In this document: positions 1 to 11,715 of the stretch, in pieces | How the letters are laid out: every line of letters begins with the position of its first letter | Position numbering within the stretch: position 1 is the stretch's first letter | NCBI GenBank assembly: GCA_014706295.1 | Contig: JACSVZ010000002.1 | Span: 135,022,682-135,086,681 of the forward strand | DNA: 64,000 bases | DNA from: Lycocorax pyrrhopterus obiensis | Lineage: Eukaryota; Chordata; Aves; Passeriformes; Paradisaeidae | Direction: 5' to 3' | Program-made: the position numbers and the translations under genes | The notes under the pieces: model-generated | What the model saw: only the letters and a program-made list of their open reading frames with translations | What the model was told of the DNA's origin: nothing | Database searches by the model: none

Positions 1-110
1 TCTCCCTTTAGAGTCAAGGAAACAGGCAGGTGGGAAGCCTCCTCTGGAGATCACCTAGTCCAACCTCCTGTGCAAAGCAAGTTCTGAAAACCTCCAGGTT
101 TAGAGTCTCC
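1..110 (-). mobile_element. CR1 LINE 3' fragment (degraded)
   Basis: The stretch around 40-85 carries the wording typical of the CR1 3' region read on the minus strand (a 'gatcacctagtccaacctcc' block followed by 'tgcaaagcaag'). Only about 100 bases are recognisable and both limits are vague. The solo LTR at 166 is inserted just downstream of it. Confidence 0.5.
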
Positions 111-165
111 AAATCAGTCATCCAAACAGTTTTCCATGGAACTTGCAGTGCAGTGTTACTGTGGC

Positions 166-821
166 TGTCTTGGGGTGACTCTATCATGTGTATCCCCTAT
201 CATGCTCTATGCCCAAAAAGTAATATTGTGCCTTTTCTGTGCCTTTAAACTGAGCTTGAGGGGAAAAAAAAAAAAAAAAAAAAACGAACTTTTCAAAGCA
301 GTTTCTCAAGGACACAGAGATTACACTGCTCTGCGTTCCCTGGCTGCGGGTAGCGGAGAGGGAGCACCCTGCTCGCTTTCCTTCAGCCAGCTGTTTTTTT
401 TTCCTTTTCCCCTCGGCGTGAGACAGAGAGTTGAACTTTTGTTTTCCTGGGACTTTGGTTTTTCCCTTCTTCTCTTCTGGACTGTTTCAACAGCATCAGA
501 ACACATCCAGGAGAATTTCCTCCCCGAGGCCCGGGGAGTGGGCCCACGCCCTCGCGGACCCAGCTCCGAGGAGGAGAGAGACCACACCTACAGAAGGACT
601 CTGAAATCTTCCCAGGTTTCTCTCTATAGCAAGAGATTTCATTTCATTATTTAGCATCATTATCCTTTTCCTGTGTGTTTGTTAAAATAAATAGTTTTTA
701 TCTCTTTCACTTTCCTTCGAGGAAAAATTTCCTTTTTTCCCGAACCCTGTGGGGGGAAGGGTGGTTGTAACCTGATTTTCTCTCAGGGGATATATTGCTA
801 GATTTTGGCCAAACCGGCACA
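166..821 (+). mobile_element. Solo LTR of an avian endogenous retrovirus (ERVL-like), with TSD
   Basis: A 656-bp element starting TGTCTT and ending GGCACA, so it has the TG...CA termini of retroviral LTRs. It is bracketed by an exact 5-bp direct repeat, GTGGC, at 161-165 and 822-826, which is a target-site duplication. It holds a 21-base A run (264-284), a GC-rich middle and an AATAAA at 686-691 compatible with the LTR polyadenylation signal. No internal viral genes adjoin it, so it is a solo LTR left by LTR-LTR recombination. The 172-codon open frame at 136-654 lies almost wholly inside it and is not considered a gene. A 5-bp duplication suits ERVL/ERVK-type elements; the family name is inference. 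Confidence 0.85.
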
Positions 822-3800
822 GTGGCTAAACAGCCCAACCTCACCCAGTACCACTGACTCACTATTAGTTTTGAGGAGCAGAACTTCCATCTCTTCATTC
901 CAGGTGGAATGCTGAGGATTGACCTCCATATGGCAGTGTTTCTCGAGGCTTATCAGCCTTCCAGATCTTTCTCCATCATCCTCTGTGTGGGGGGTGGTGG
1001 CGGTGGTTTGGTTTTGTTTTTTTCTTTTCCCAGCTTCTTTATTTTTCGAGTTATGTGGCTTTCTTAACCCTCCTGTGTCTCTTAAAAAGTAGCCTTCAGC
1101 TATATTTCCTTCCTTGCTGCTTATCCCCTACATCTCTTCCTTTCAGCTTTCCTTAGCATCCCCTTTCCTTATTTAGCATCCCCTTCTGCTGCTGCTCGTT
1201 CAAAGCCTTCTGCAGAAGGCAGTGAGGACAGCCAGGCCGTTTCTTAAAGTTGCCTTAGTAGCTGATGTCAGACTGAAATAGTCCGTGAGGGAGCCAGGTG
1301 AGGGGGGGACACTCCTGGGCTGCACCCGTGGGACAGCTGCGTGCCGCGTCCCTCACTGTCCCGCACTGCCAGCGCGCAGCCCGGAGCAGGCAGGCATGGG
1401 CAGGGTGTGGAGCAAAGCACCTCCTCCTGCACTCCTTTCCCATCTGTGAAACATCTCCGGATTTCCTGGAGGGCCAGCGGGAGGCAAAGCAGGAGGAGGT
1501 GAAGTGCTGGATTATGTATAGGCACAAGAGAACAGGACTCTCTGGCGTGATGGGGAGATCAGGATCTTTCCCAGCCCTGTTCCAAGGGCTTCTGCTGGGC
1601 TTCACAAGGGTCTCTATAGCAAAAGCCTGTGCTGGTGCTCTTTCAGCAATTTAGATGATGATGGTCAGCCAGGCACAGGATTAACATTTCTTTCAGACTA
1701 TTACATCCATTATCACGGCTACTCGTGTCCTCACTCACTGTTTTTTGTGTCCTCTTCCTTGTTTTATTCCACTCCCATTTTTCTCCCTGTCCTCAGGAAC
1801 GGTATTAACCCTTTTAGATATGAGAAGCAACAATCTGCAGTGTGAAGCATCCCTTCTGTGATATGTCATACATTCTGAACCTGTTCTTGATGGTTGCTTT
1901 TTCTCAGTAAAGCCATTTATTCTCCCATGATACTGGCAAATAACAGGATCTGCTGTTTACATGGTCTCATGACCTCATTCATCAAACATGCACACTGTGC
2001 AAGTACAAAACAGCATCAGGGAGAGAGTCTATGGCTCCCTGTTACTGCTGTGTTTGTATTTATGGAGAGCTGATTTTAGTCTGTGGCTCTAACATTAATT
2101 TTTCTGGTAACAGCTCCTTACTAACACACGACAGCTGAGTCTGGCAGTTCACCTTGAAGATAAATCAAAAGATAACAAGAAACGAATGAGGAGCAGCTCC
2201 ACTGAGCTCTTAAATCTCCATACATTATAAAATTACTGGAATGGCTGCTAGGGTTTGCAGTGATGCTCATTTGTTTCAGTGGCTGAGCTCAGGATCATAC
2301 AGTCCTTCTTCACTTTCTGTCCCATTTGAGATGTTTTGCTGCCTTGCATTTGTACCTTCTCTGTTGATAGGTTTAAGCTACACCTGAGCCACCAACACTC
2401 CGCTGTGCAACTGATCACTTTGGAAACAAAAGGTAGAGCACTGTACTCAGCTATACCTCCACGGGGGGTGACACCAGACTGAAGTCAATTCAGCAGGTAT
2501 TTTTGCCCACTGTGTTCACTGTCTTCAGCTTTGCAACCGAATAGGTGAGAACCCCATGTGCCTGTTACAGCTTCGACCGAGTGACATCGGGGGATGGGGG
2601 GGCTGATGGAGTGGATGTGGGGTGAAACCATGACACACTTCTCCCTTCCTGCTCCAGCCTGCTGAGCTGAGAGCAGCTGAGGAGAGGGACAGGTCTCCAG
2701 CTGTGAACGTGTCTCTGACAGTGTAGCCTCTGATCCTCCCTGCTAAGGTGATTATGAAAAATGTTCACAAAATGTAACAGGCCTTTAGAGATAAGGGCAA
2801 GGGGGAAAACTTCGTGGAATTGTGTGTTGTACCACACACAGTCATAAAGGGATTTATGGAAAAAGAAGGATGAGAGAGAGGGGGGAGCAGAGGGAAAGAG
2901 CTGTGTGTGCTAGGAAATTGTCTTTCTAACTGTGCTATACATTAACAAAAGCATGCTTTTACAGTCTGGTAAATTAATGCATCAACTCTTAATTATTAAT
3001 TCCATAATAATGTATATAAATATATCCAATATATCCAGAAACTGTGGTCTTGCATTTTTCTAATGAAGGTATTTACTTTGCATAAAGGACTTTATTATAG
3101 CAGTGGTGTAATACAATGAATTAAAGCTATTTTCATATGTTAGCTACATGTTCACCGCTCATTCCCAATACAATTAGAGCAGAAATTAATGAGATCCAAA
3201 AGGACCAAACTTGCCACTTTTTGCACTGCTGAATTCTAAGCAATGAAAGATCAAAAGAGAACAAAATCAAATCTTCAGGAAGGAAACAGCATTTTTTCGG
3301 CTTTATCCCACAGGATTACTGCTTGAGTAGGTTTTGATTCAGACTTATTTGCTCATCTCTAGTTAATAACTTCAGTCATTTGTTCCTCTGATCGTCTGAT
3401 ATCATTGTGGTAGTTTTAATTAGCTGTTTCACATGGGTAAGTCACTGCATTGCCCTTAAGATTGCACATCTCAATGTATTTTTCAAACCTACTCTTACAA
3501 AATCAAGGGAGTAATTGTCAGAGCAGCAGAAAAAAGTAGCTGGCTCTTTGCAGAAATGCATCTTTTGGTTAAATTCTCTGGTGTCTAACAAGGCACAAAT
3601 TCTGATCCAAGTTTCTCCTCTATTTTATGGTTTGTGTGATGGTTTTTCCCTGTATTTGTTTTCTGATGCCCTTGTTCCAAACTTACTCCATTCCAGACAC
3701 ATCTGTAACCTTCTGTCCTTTATATACATACTTGTAATATATGCCAGCTTTAATGTATTTGAGACTGTCTGTGAAATGTATCAGAAGTTTGTTAAAGCCT

Positions 3801-5031
3801 CTGAGAATTACTGAGGTTGAGCAAAGGAATAGAAGAGGCACAAGCCTCGCTCCTTTTTCATACCAGAATGAAAATCAGCAGGCTAAATTCTAGTTTTGTA
3901 CCAGCCCAAGAGAAGGCATTCCTGCATCTTTTGCCATGGACTCATCCTAATTCTAACAACAACCACCACTCTCTGGCTCTACTGCATTTCCAATTCTACT
4001 GTTTGTTCTACTTTTAAATATAAATGAGTAATTGATTTTGTTATTCACTGTTTGCATTAGAGAGCAAACATGTTCAGAAAGATTAACTGAAGTGAAATAA
4101 AACCAGCTGTTTTCAAAACTTTTATGAAGCTCAGAAGCTATGAACAAATAGATTTACGTTTTCAACATGAAATGTTGAAAACATCGTGGAACATGATTCT
4201 TTTTTGAATTACTAAAAATACTTCAACATTTTGAAATGACAATATGCAACTCCTGATTTTGTTTTTTCCTCCCAACAAAAGTACTTTACTAGGATTGAAA
4301 AAAATTTGAAAGTTGTTTCAGTCATCCTGATTGTATTTGTTTCTACACAAAACATTCTTAGAGATCACTTTACTCAGCTATAGCAGTAGTTCTGTGCCCT
4401 TCCAGCAATGCTCCCATCTAATGATGGGAAGGGTGTGTGAAAGAAGTCATGGCATAAACCAGTTTTCCACTGCCTTTGCATAATAGGGCACACAACATGG
4501 AGCCCAGGATGTGGAACAGCATTTTGTTTTCTTATGTTTGTACTAAGAGCTTTCAGCCTGCTCCCTGTTGCATTTGAACAACCAGCCACCCACCACCGAC
4601 CATCTCAGACTGACAGAAACCTTTTCCGAAGGCTTTTTGCCATGCTCTAGTGAAGACCCTGCTGGGATCACGCCTCCCATCTTCCACATGGGCAACTCAC
4701 ATCTTCTGTCGTGGTTATGGGGATGAACAGCAAAAATCTGAGCACACCTGGTTAGTCAAACAACAGATGCTTACATGCTTTTTGGTATAATTCAGTTTTT
4801 TATTGCTGGTCAGGAAGAAGTTACCAAGCTTTATATCAGTTAGGGATCTAGACCCAGAAGGCTCAAACTGATCTGATGTTCTCCCTCCATACCTGGGGAG
4901 CTGTTGGACTGTTCTTTGTCTGGACCCATCCTGATAAATACATGAGCTAAGAGTTGCTGTCCTTGACACTCTCTTTCTACTACTTTTTTCTAAGATTTTT
5001 TTGAGTTATTAATTCATCAAGGAAAAATGTC

Positions 5032-5061
5032 CTTAGCTGTCAATTGCTTAGCTGTCAATTG
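5032..5061. repeat. Perfect 15-bp tandem duplication
   Basis: The unit CTTAGCTGTCAATTG occurs twice with no mismatch, at 5032-5046 and 5047-5061. This is a short, recent-looking duplication without obvious function. Confidence 0.9.
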
Positions 5062-6029
5062 TTTTACAAGACCAAGTGAGTCAACCAACCTCCTTCCCAG
5101 CTCCCAGATTATCATGCTGAACCCACTGAGAATCTCATTACAGATATGCCAAACTGCCTGCTGGTGATCAAGGTGCTCAGGTGACATGAGTAATTTTCAC
5201 AGCTAGGATGAATTTGCATTAAGAAGTATCATAAATATAGTATATTAATGGGTGAATTAATATCCTTGTGTTGCATTTTTTCTGAGCATAAAAAGCTGAT
5301 ATTGTGCTAAATTATGACAAGTCCTTCTACTACAAATTTAAATGAATATCCTGAAATTCTGTCTGATCATTCATTACTTAATCAAGCAACTATATTTTTT
5401 ATGACAAAGCTCTATTTGGAGTCATGGTAGAATTAATATTTATTGTCCTGTCTTGAGGCTCTCTGGAGACAAAAACAGATGACAGAAAATTGGTTTTATA
5501 CAGAAACTAGGAAGTTCTATCCTTGAAGTAAAACTGTGGGATCTGTGAGATCTAGAATTCATAACCACCAGAGACAAGAGCTCTGCTTTGATCTTTTAGG
5601 CAGTTATGTTTTCCCTTTGTTTCAAATATTGGATCACTTGTATAGGCAATTGGTGTTAATGCCTACAACATACATGTATAGTCCTAGAATCTGAACCTTA
5701 AAGAATGAGATTCCAGCATAATTTGAAAATGATTTTATTTTTATTAAGAACTTGGAATTATAATCTACATTTTCTCCATAATCACAGAAGACTTTCCTTG
5801 GTGTTTTTTTAAAATGGGGCAACAATTTTAACCCAAAGTACATATATGAAATAAAGCAGACTTTGATAGTATTCGTTTTCTTTGAAATTATGCATTATCA
5901 AATAGCATTAATAGTTGTGTTTAAAGGATGAAAAGACATAATATAAGCTAGATGAATGCCCAGCTTCTGCTGATACACTTCAGATGAAAGTTTGATTTCA
6001 CACCAGCTTCTCATTAGCCCTTCGTACTG

Positions 6030-6135
6030 ATGGTTGCATGGCTTGGGGTCAGATGAGCAGCTCCTGCCAAAGTGTACCACTTTGTGTTTTTCCCTATTGA
6101 ACTGCACCCCCTCTTTCTTCAGACCACCTTTCTGT
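6030..6135 (-). mobile_element. Possible ancient CR1/L3-like LINE relic
   Basis: Around 6070-6120 the sequence 'gtaccactttgtgttttt' followed by 'cctattgaactgca' and 'tcagaccacctttctg' resembles a conserved block of old amniote CR1-type LINEs in minus orientation. The match is from memory and short, so this is tentative. Confidence 0.3.
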
Positions 6136-9100
6136 GATAATTATGACATAGCTGATAGTCCCTTAAGAGCCAAAGTTCAAGAGAATGCAAATAATTAAGC
6201 AATAAAAAAATATCATAAAAGCAGCCTTCCTCACCCGTTTTTTATTTCTGTTTTGGGTGATCTTTCTGTATTTATTCTGGCAAATTTCCTGCTCCTTCAT
6301 AAAGCTCTTGTACACTTTATCTCCATCCAGGCTGATAGAAATTAGTGGGAAAAAAAAAAAAGCAGTCCTCTTAAAGTTCTTCCAGCCTCCTTTGCCACAT
6401 GATCCCACCAGATCTGTATCAACAAGCCACAGGATCTAGTGACCTTGTTGGCAGGCAAGAGATAAACCAAATTTCCCATGTGAGCCAGCTGATTGCTTAA
6501 ACCCATTTTTCATACTTTTTGTGACAATTGTGTTTTCAGAACAAGTAAATAAAAGATTCCTTGTCACTTGCCTTGAGCCAACACCAGTCCAAGATGAAGA
6601 CTAAAGAAAAAGAAATATGATACAAAAATCCTCACCTTTGAAACACAAGTTAGACTCTCATGGAGATTAGAAGCCCTTACATCAAATAGCACTTCTCAGA
6701 CATGGTTATGATCTCCAACTCATCATAAGTCCTAAATCACTTAGGCACCTCTTGAAAACCCACCCAGGGCTTCAGCAGTGGTTCTGTGTTCTCCATTGAC
6801 AGGCAACAGAAAATAAGTTAGGAAGAAGGACCCCTGCCTTGTGTAATGAGATTTATCTCACAGAAAATATGCTTGGTCCCCTCACATTCTTTGCTTACAA
6901 AAGACTTTTCCAGGTGCAGGTTTTTCCCACAAGCCAAACACTTATCCACGGGTTCACTACATCAGCACAAAAACACAGCTACATGGCGCAGCAGGTGTAG
7001 GAGAATAAATTCTAGTTGACCACAGTTGGTACAATATTTAACCATGTAAATCTCCCAAACACATTTAGAGCTGATCATGCCAGTGGCTAGTAACAAACTT
7101 TAAAAGCCATCCTCTGGATGGTAATAAAGCAACTACCAATGGTGGCTTCTGTTCTCAAAAAAATGCAGCCTTGGAAGCATTTGTACAGCAGTAAGTGCTC
7201 TGTGCTCCATCAGAGGTGGACACAGAGTAAAGAATCCAACTTAGCTGTGATTTTTTATGAACTCTGAGTACAGGCGATAATGGAGTATGAAATTGCCATT
7301 TTTTGGAGTCGTTTATCAAAACAGAAAAGACCCACTGGGGAAGTGATCTGAGTTAGAGAAACAAAATTGAGATTAATTTATAACTAGTGGAGTAAACTGT
7401 TTATAATGATTCAGTGTTCCATCTCAGTGTGCATTTAACGCTATCAGCCAGTTTGTTATGGGTTTGTTGTGACTCAAGTGAGCAGAGACACATTTTACTT
7501 GAGACAAATGAGAAAAAAATTTGGACAAGAATTTTTTGTTGGCTAAGTGTACGTAGCACAGGTGGTGTCAACGTGATGCCTTCCCCTCTCCCTCCTACCC
7601 CAACAGTTGTACTAACAGAAATGCATTGGCAAAAGTGAGCACATTTTTGGGGCTTGTTTTTCTCCTTGTTGTTGTTGACTTGCAAACTGCGTCTGTCCTC
7701 ATTTCTACATGCAATGTCAACTGATGCTGGACCAACAGGTACAGGTATAAAATGGAGTAACAGATATGCAGTAAAAGTTTCACAGTGATCTCTGGTCCAT
7801 CTGCTGTCAAAATTTCCCTGGCACAGCTGCTGGGCCTGCATGTATTCATGCTGAACTGCTTTTGAAACTAGCCAGCATATTTTGAGAATTGCATTAACAC
7901 AGCATCAGCTGGGAGAAAAGATTGGTCTTTTACTGATTCTGAGATTCAGTATCTGATCTCTGACTGATAATCATGTTGAAAGGATATTTTGAATGTATTG
8001 GGCAAAGTGCATCATGTGATGTTTCAGTGAAATCCACAGCACCAGATGCTCTAATTACACAAAATATATATTTCCAGTCTTGAAATTCCTTCTGCAATTA
8101 CTGCAGGTTTTACAGAAACAATGTAGGTTGTGGAAGTACTTTATGAAAAGAAAAGGGAAATGTTTCATATAGGATGTTAATGCTGATAGAATTTTAATAA
8201 AATACTTTGATTAAATACTTACTTTTTGATAAAATACTTAGAATTTTGATTTTGATAAAATCCTCTGAATGCCTACTGTAGATATACTTCCCTATAGCCA
8301 TATGGTTACAACTCTATACCTTTTTCACTACCAGAATGCAACACTTGATAAAAGGTCATAAAAAGTGACCAAGACAAGACGGTCTATCCTATCTCTGACA
8401 GAGACCAGTAGCAGATGCAGAGGAAAGAGGCAAGCATCAGATAATATATGTCTTGCACATCTTCCAGAGCTGCAATGTTTACTTCAAAGTCCTGGCCTTT
8501 TAAATATTCCACAGCTTCTCTGCATGCCATGTCCTCAGCCATTGCCTCCTGCACTGCAAACACTTACATGCTCCCAGATGTGGTAATTCTCAGCCCAAAT
8601 CAGACCATGCACAGTGCCTACATAAGCTACCAGGATACTCAGAAACATGAGCAACAAGACTTCATGGAGTGACAGTGTGGCAGAAAGGCATCAGTCACCC
8701 CTTAAAGAGAAATCAGTCTATGGAGGTGCCAAAAACTTTTGATTCCTCTGAGGTCCCTGAGGACTGAGAAGTTTAACCACAGGGCCATCTCACTCAGTTT
8801 GCTGGTTTGAACTTTGTTTTAGTGCTCTGCTGGGTTTGATCCCTGCTGGGGCCCTGAGTGCTGACACTGACTCTGTGGTCTCTCAGTCCTGGGCTCCCTT
8901 GTGGTGCATTTTATGCTGTGGGCTTGAACATCTGGGGCTGCCCCCACTACAGTCACACAGCTTAGAAAGCATGGACTCCTAAGGAGAAACCTGTCCATTT
9001 TGAAGGACAAAATGTTGTGGAGTGTAAAGGGGCTGGAAGGAATCTTTTTTATGACACCCAGGCATTATGCTCGTGCTGACCTTCTTCCTCTTTCAGCTGT

Positions 9101-9989
9101 GTCCAAAATAAGAGGATCTGCAGATGGTATGAAGGACAATCGAGATTATATGTTTCTGCTGATAAACTGTTGGTCAAGTAATCAGCAACCTTCATTTTCC
9201 CACAGCCCACTGCAATACCACTGGCAAAGCAATCTAATTCTTTTCACCCCTGTTTCTTAAGCTATTAAATAGGAAAAATTATATTTGCTTTACTTCATAA
9301 AGTATTTTTGATCTACAGATGAAAAGTATGTGATCATAACGGAAATGTGAATAGGCAAATGGAAAAAAAAATACTGGAAAACTCAACTGAGTGGCTTCAA
9401 ACCTCTGGAATTGTTTGAGTTTGATTTCCAGCTCTGATTCAGGTGATACCCTCTTTTTGTCACCACCTGTTGTTTAAGTCTACTTAAAATCCTAGTTTTG
9501 CAAGCATGATTCCATGTGCTGGTGCTAAACACTACAATCTGTTTCAGAATCCAAGATGCCTTTCCTCAGTTGTGCAACATTTTATTTTGTTGAACCCTTC
9601 CTGAGCAAAGAGCAAAAACAATTGCCCTAAATGCAGGAAACTAAGGGATTTTAAGACAAATTTGCTGTTCAAACTTTTAACACAATAGTATAAGGGGAAA
9701 TGATGGGCTGAGGGACTGTGATGGGGAGTTGACAAGGGCACTTTCACAGAGCTTTGCTATTGTTTCTCTCACTAAGGCGTTTAGATTGCCAGCAAGTGAG
9801 ACAGGAAAGCGCAGTGTCCAGGTGCAGCTGGGCTACTGAATTGGTAGGGCTTCATCTGCGCTGCTCAGAACAGTTATTTCCACCAGTCTTTGATTTGTCC
9901 GTGGTTTTACACAACCTGACTGACCATGGAGAAGTTTATTCAACCAGAGGAGAATCTACATTGAGGAAAGAGTGGTAGATTATTGACAT

Positions 9990-10026
9990 CGTGTGTGTTG
10001 TGTGCATGCACATGTGCACGTGTGTG
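9990..10026. repeat. TG/CA-rich simple repeat
   Basis: An impure (TG)n/(CA)n stretch with alternating purine-pyrimidine runs, about 0.9 kb upstream of the TRHR start codon. Confidence 0.7.
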
Positions 10027-10414
10027 ACTGATCTCGTTAAGAAGCGATTTGTGCTGTGATCATTTTATTGTTGCTCTGCTGCAATTCAAAAGAAGAGCTG
10101 AAAAGGGCTCAGGAGTGATGACAGCTGTAGCAGTAGAGGTTTTGAAGAGAATTTTCTCTTAAGTAAAAAAACCCTACATTTTTTCTTGCTGTTTTCAAAA
10201 GCTGGGATGCATTTCTTTCTGTAAAGCCCTGAAGGGGCAAAGCAGGAGGCAAGTGTAAATCACCATTACTTTCACATGGACATGGACATGCGGGCAGTCG
10301 GAATTTTAAAAAATCAGTGTGATTTTGTTGCCAGTCATCTCTCCTTTGTTTGCCAGCGTGGATCAATATGATCAATACTGTCATGATAGCCGTATGCGAG
10401 CAGAGGGAGAGCAG

Positions 10415-10600
10415 CGCGAAGCAGAAAAACTTCACAAACCCCTCTCCTTTCGCCGCCTGCTCTGTCTCCACCCTCGGCGCGTTGCGGCTCCTCCTGGCGA
10501 GCGGTGCGGCTGGGGGCTGCCGGACCGCATCGGCTCAGCCCGGGCGCTGCCCAGCCCCTGGCGCTGCGGGAGGGCTCTGCTCTCCCCACCGCTGCAGGCT
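10415..10600 (+). promoter_or_regulatory. TRHR: CpG-rich block, probable TRHR promoter / 5' UTR region
   Basis: Roughly twenty CpG dinucleotides fall within about 180 bases, in a window that is otherwise AT-rich and CpG-poor. The block sits 300-500 bp upstream of the TRHR start codon. I see no convincing TATA box. A donor-like CAA|GTGAGC at 10681 and an acceptor-like tract ending CAG at 10857 would allow a short intron in the 5' UTR. Mammalian TRHR is known to have a non-coding first exon; use of these exact sites here is inference. Confidence 0.5.
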
Positions 10601-10857
10601 GGGAGCTCCCACCTCCACAGGCTGGGTTTTCATTAGTGCCTCAAACCAGCTGTGAGAAAACAGCCTCTTAGCCTGTGCAAGTGAGCTGGAGTCTTAGAGG
10701 GATTAACCCATCCGATAGTTGAATTTACAAGGACTGAAAGTCCAGGTCCTGCTGTAGGGGAAGTGGAGGACGGTGCAGGAATGGGACTGTGAGTACATGG
10801 AGAACGTGCTCTGGGGCTGCAGCTCACCCACGCTCAGATCCACTGACCCTTTTGCAG

Positions 10858-10920
10858 GGAGCCATGGAGAGCAGGTGCTGAGATCGAGTGCTGGGCAGAA
10901 GCAGCAGTGGCCTGGTGAAG
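10858..10920 (+). other. TRHR: TRHR 5' UTR adjoining the start codon
   Basis: A pyrimidine-biased tract ends in CAG at 10855-10857, a plausible acceptor for an exon that carries 63 bases of 5' UTR before the TRHR ATG. It contains a five-codon upstream ORF (10864-10881). If the transcript is not spliced here, the 5' UTR simply continues leftward toward the CpG-rich block. Confidence 0.45.
10864..10881 (+). other. Upstream ORF, five codons, in TRHR 5' UTR
   Basis: ATG at 10864 in a reasonable initiation context (gccATGG) reads M-E-S-R-C and stops with TGA at 10879-10881. It ends 39 bases before the receptor ATG, in a different frame from it. Short uORFs of this kind can lower or condition translation of the main ORF; that role is inferred. 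Confidence 0.5.
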
Positions 10921-11715
10921 ATGGAGAATGGCACAGGAGAGGAGCACAACCAGACTGGGCTGCCACTATCAAGCCAGGAGATCATTACAGCTGAATACCA
11001 AGTGGTTACCATCCTCTTGGTCCTCCTCATCTGCGGGCTGGGCATCATGGGCAACATCATGGTGGTTTTGGTGGTCCTCAGAACCAAGCACATGAGAACT
11101 CCCACTAACTGCTATCTGGTGAGTCTGGCTGTGGCAGATCTCATGGTGCTTGTGGCTGCAGGACTACCCAACATCACAGAGAGCCTGTATGGCTCCTGGG
11201 TGTATGGCTACGTCGGGTGTCTCTGCATCACTTATCTCCAGTACCTGGGAATCAACGCGTCTTCTTTTTCCATCGCTGCCTTCACCATTGAGAGGTACAT
11301 AGCCATCTGCCACCCAATCAAAGCTCAATTCCTATGCACTTTTTCAAGAGCCAAAAAGATCATTATTTTTGTTTGGGCTTTCACCTCCATATACTGTATG
11401 CTCTGGTTTTTCTTGCTAGACCTTAATACAGTAGCCTACAAAGAGACTACTGTTGTGTCCTGTGGCTACAAGGTGTCCAGGAGTTATTACTCTCCTATCT
11501 ACATGATGGACTTTGGTATATTTTATGTTGTGCCAATGGTATTGGCGACTGTCCTCTATGGCCTGATTGCTAGAATACTGTTCCTGAACCCCATCCCTTC
11601 AGATCCAAAAGAAAACTCTAAGACCTGGAGGAATGATGTGGCTCACCAAAGCAAGCCTGTGAATTCCAAGATGACTAACAGGAGTTTCAATAGCACTATT
11701 GCTTCTCGAAGGCAG
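10921..11715 (+). CDS. TRHR: Thyrotropin-releasing hormone receptor, first coding exon (residues 1-265)
   Basis: Encodes the N-terminus to the start of TM6 of the TRH receptor, a class A GPCR that couples mainly through Gq/11 to phospholipase C at the plasma membrane of pituitary thyrotrophs, lactotrophs and neurons. Start: ATG at 10921 (GAAGATGG context); in-frame sequence upstream opens only with a GTG. Visible: N-glycosylation sequons at N3 and N10; TM1 about 25-52 with conserved G44-N45; TM2 LAVAD with D73; TM3 C100, paired by family rule with C181 in extracellular loop 2; Y108 and N112 at positions equivalent to known TRH-contact residues; E124-R125-Y126 (the ERY form of DRY); TM5 about 196-222; basic ASRRQ at the end of loop 3. 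The exon is 795 bases, exactly 265 codons, and ends CAG|GTAGGA (phase 0). The open frame runs into the intron and stops after a few codons. Confidence 0.97.

Larger units (their letters stand above)
827..10414. other. Non-coding 5' flank of TRHR
   Basis: No exon-like open frame with recognisable homology was found on either strand. Open frames here are short and lack domain signatures. Visible structure: a GC-richer patch at 1290-1500, AT-rich sequence at 2930-3070 and 8160-8270, a perfect 15-bp tandem duplication at 5032-5061, a possible ancient CR1 relic near 6030-6135 and a TG-rich patch at 9990-10026. The right-hand part may hold distal TRHR regulatory elements, but nothing in the sequence proves it. 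Confidence 0.6.

Noticed and set aside
136..654. 172-codon plus-strand open frame
   Set aside because: Lies almost entirely within the solo LTR (166-821) and includes a translated A run; no domain signature.
1298..1654. 118-codon plus frame opposite a 116-codon minus frame
   Set aside because: Both strands open over the same GC-rich patch, a sign of composition rather than coding; no family features.
7401..7841. 146-codon minus-strand open frame
   Set aside because: No recognisable domain, overlaps another frame on the same strand, no flanking splice logic; consistent with chance.
10319..10655. Overlapping open frames on both strands in the CpG-rich block
   Set aside because: GC-rich sequence lacks stop codons by chance; no homology; sits at the likely TRHR promoter.
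10888..10920. Upstream in-frame extension of TRHR
   Set aside because: It would start at GTG, not ATG. The ATG at 10921 has a good context and matches the known receptor N-terminus (MENGTG).
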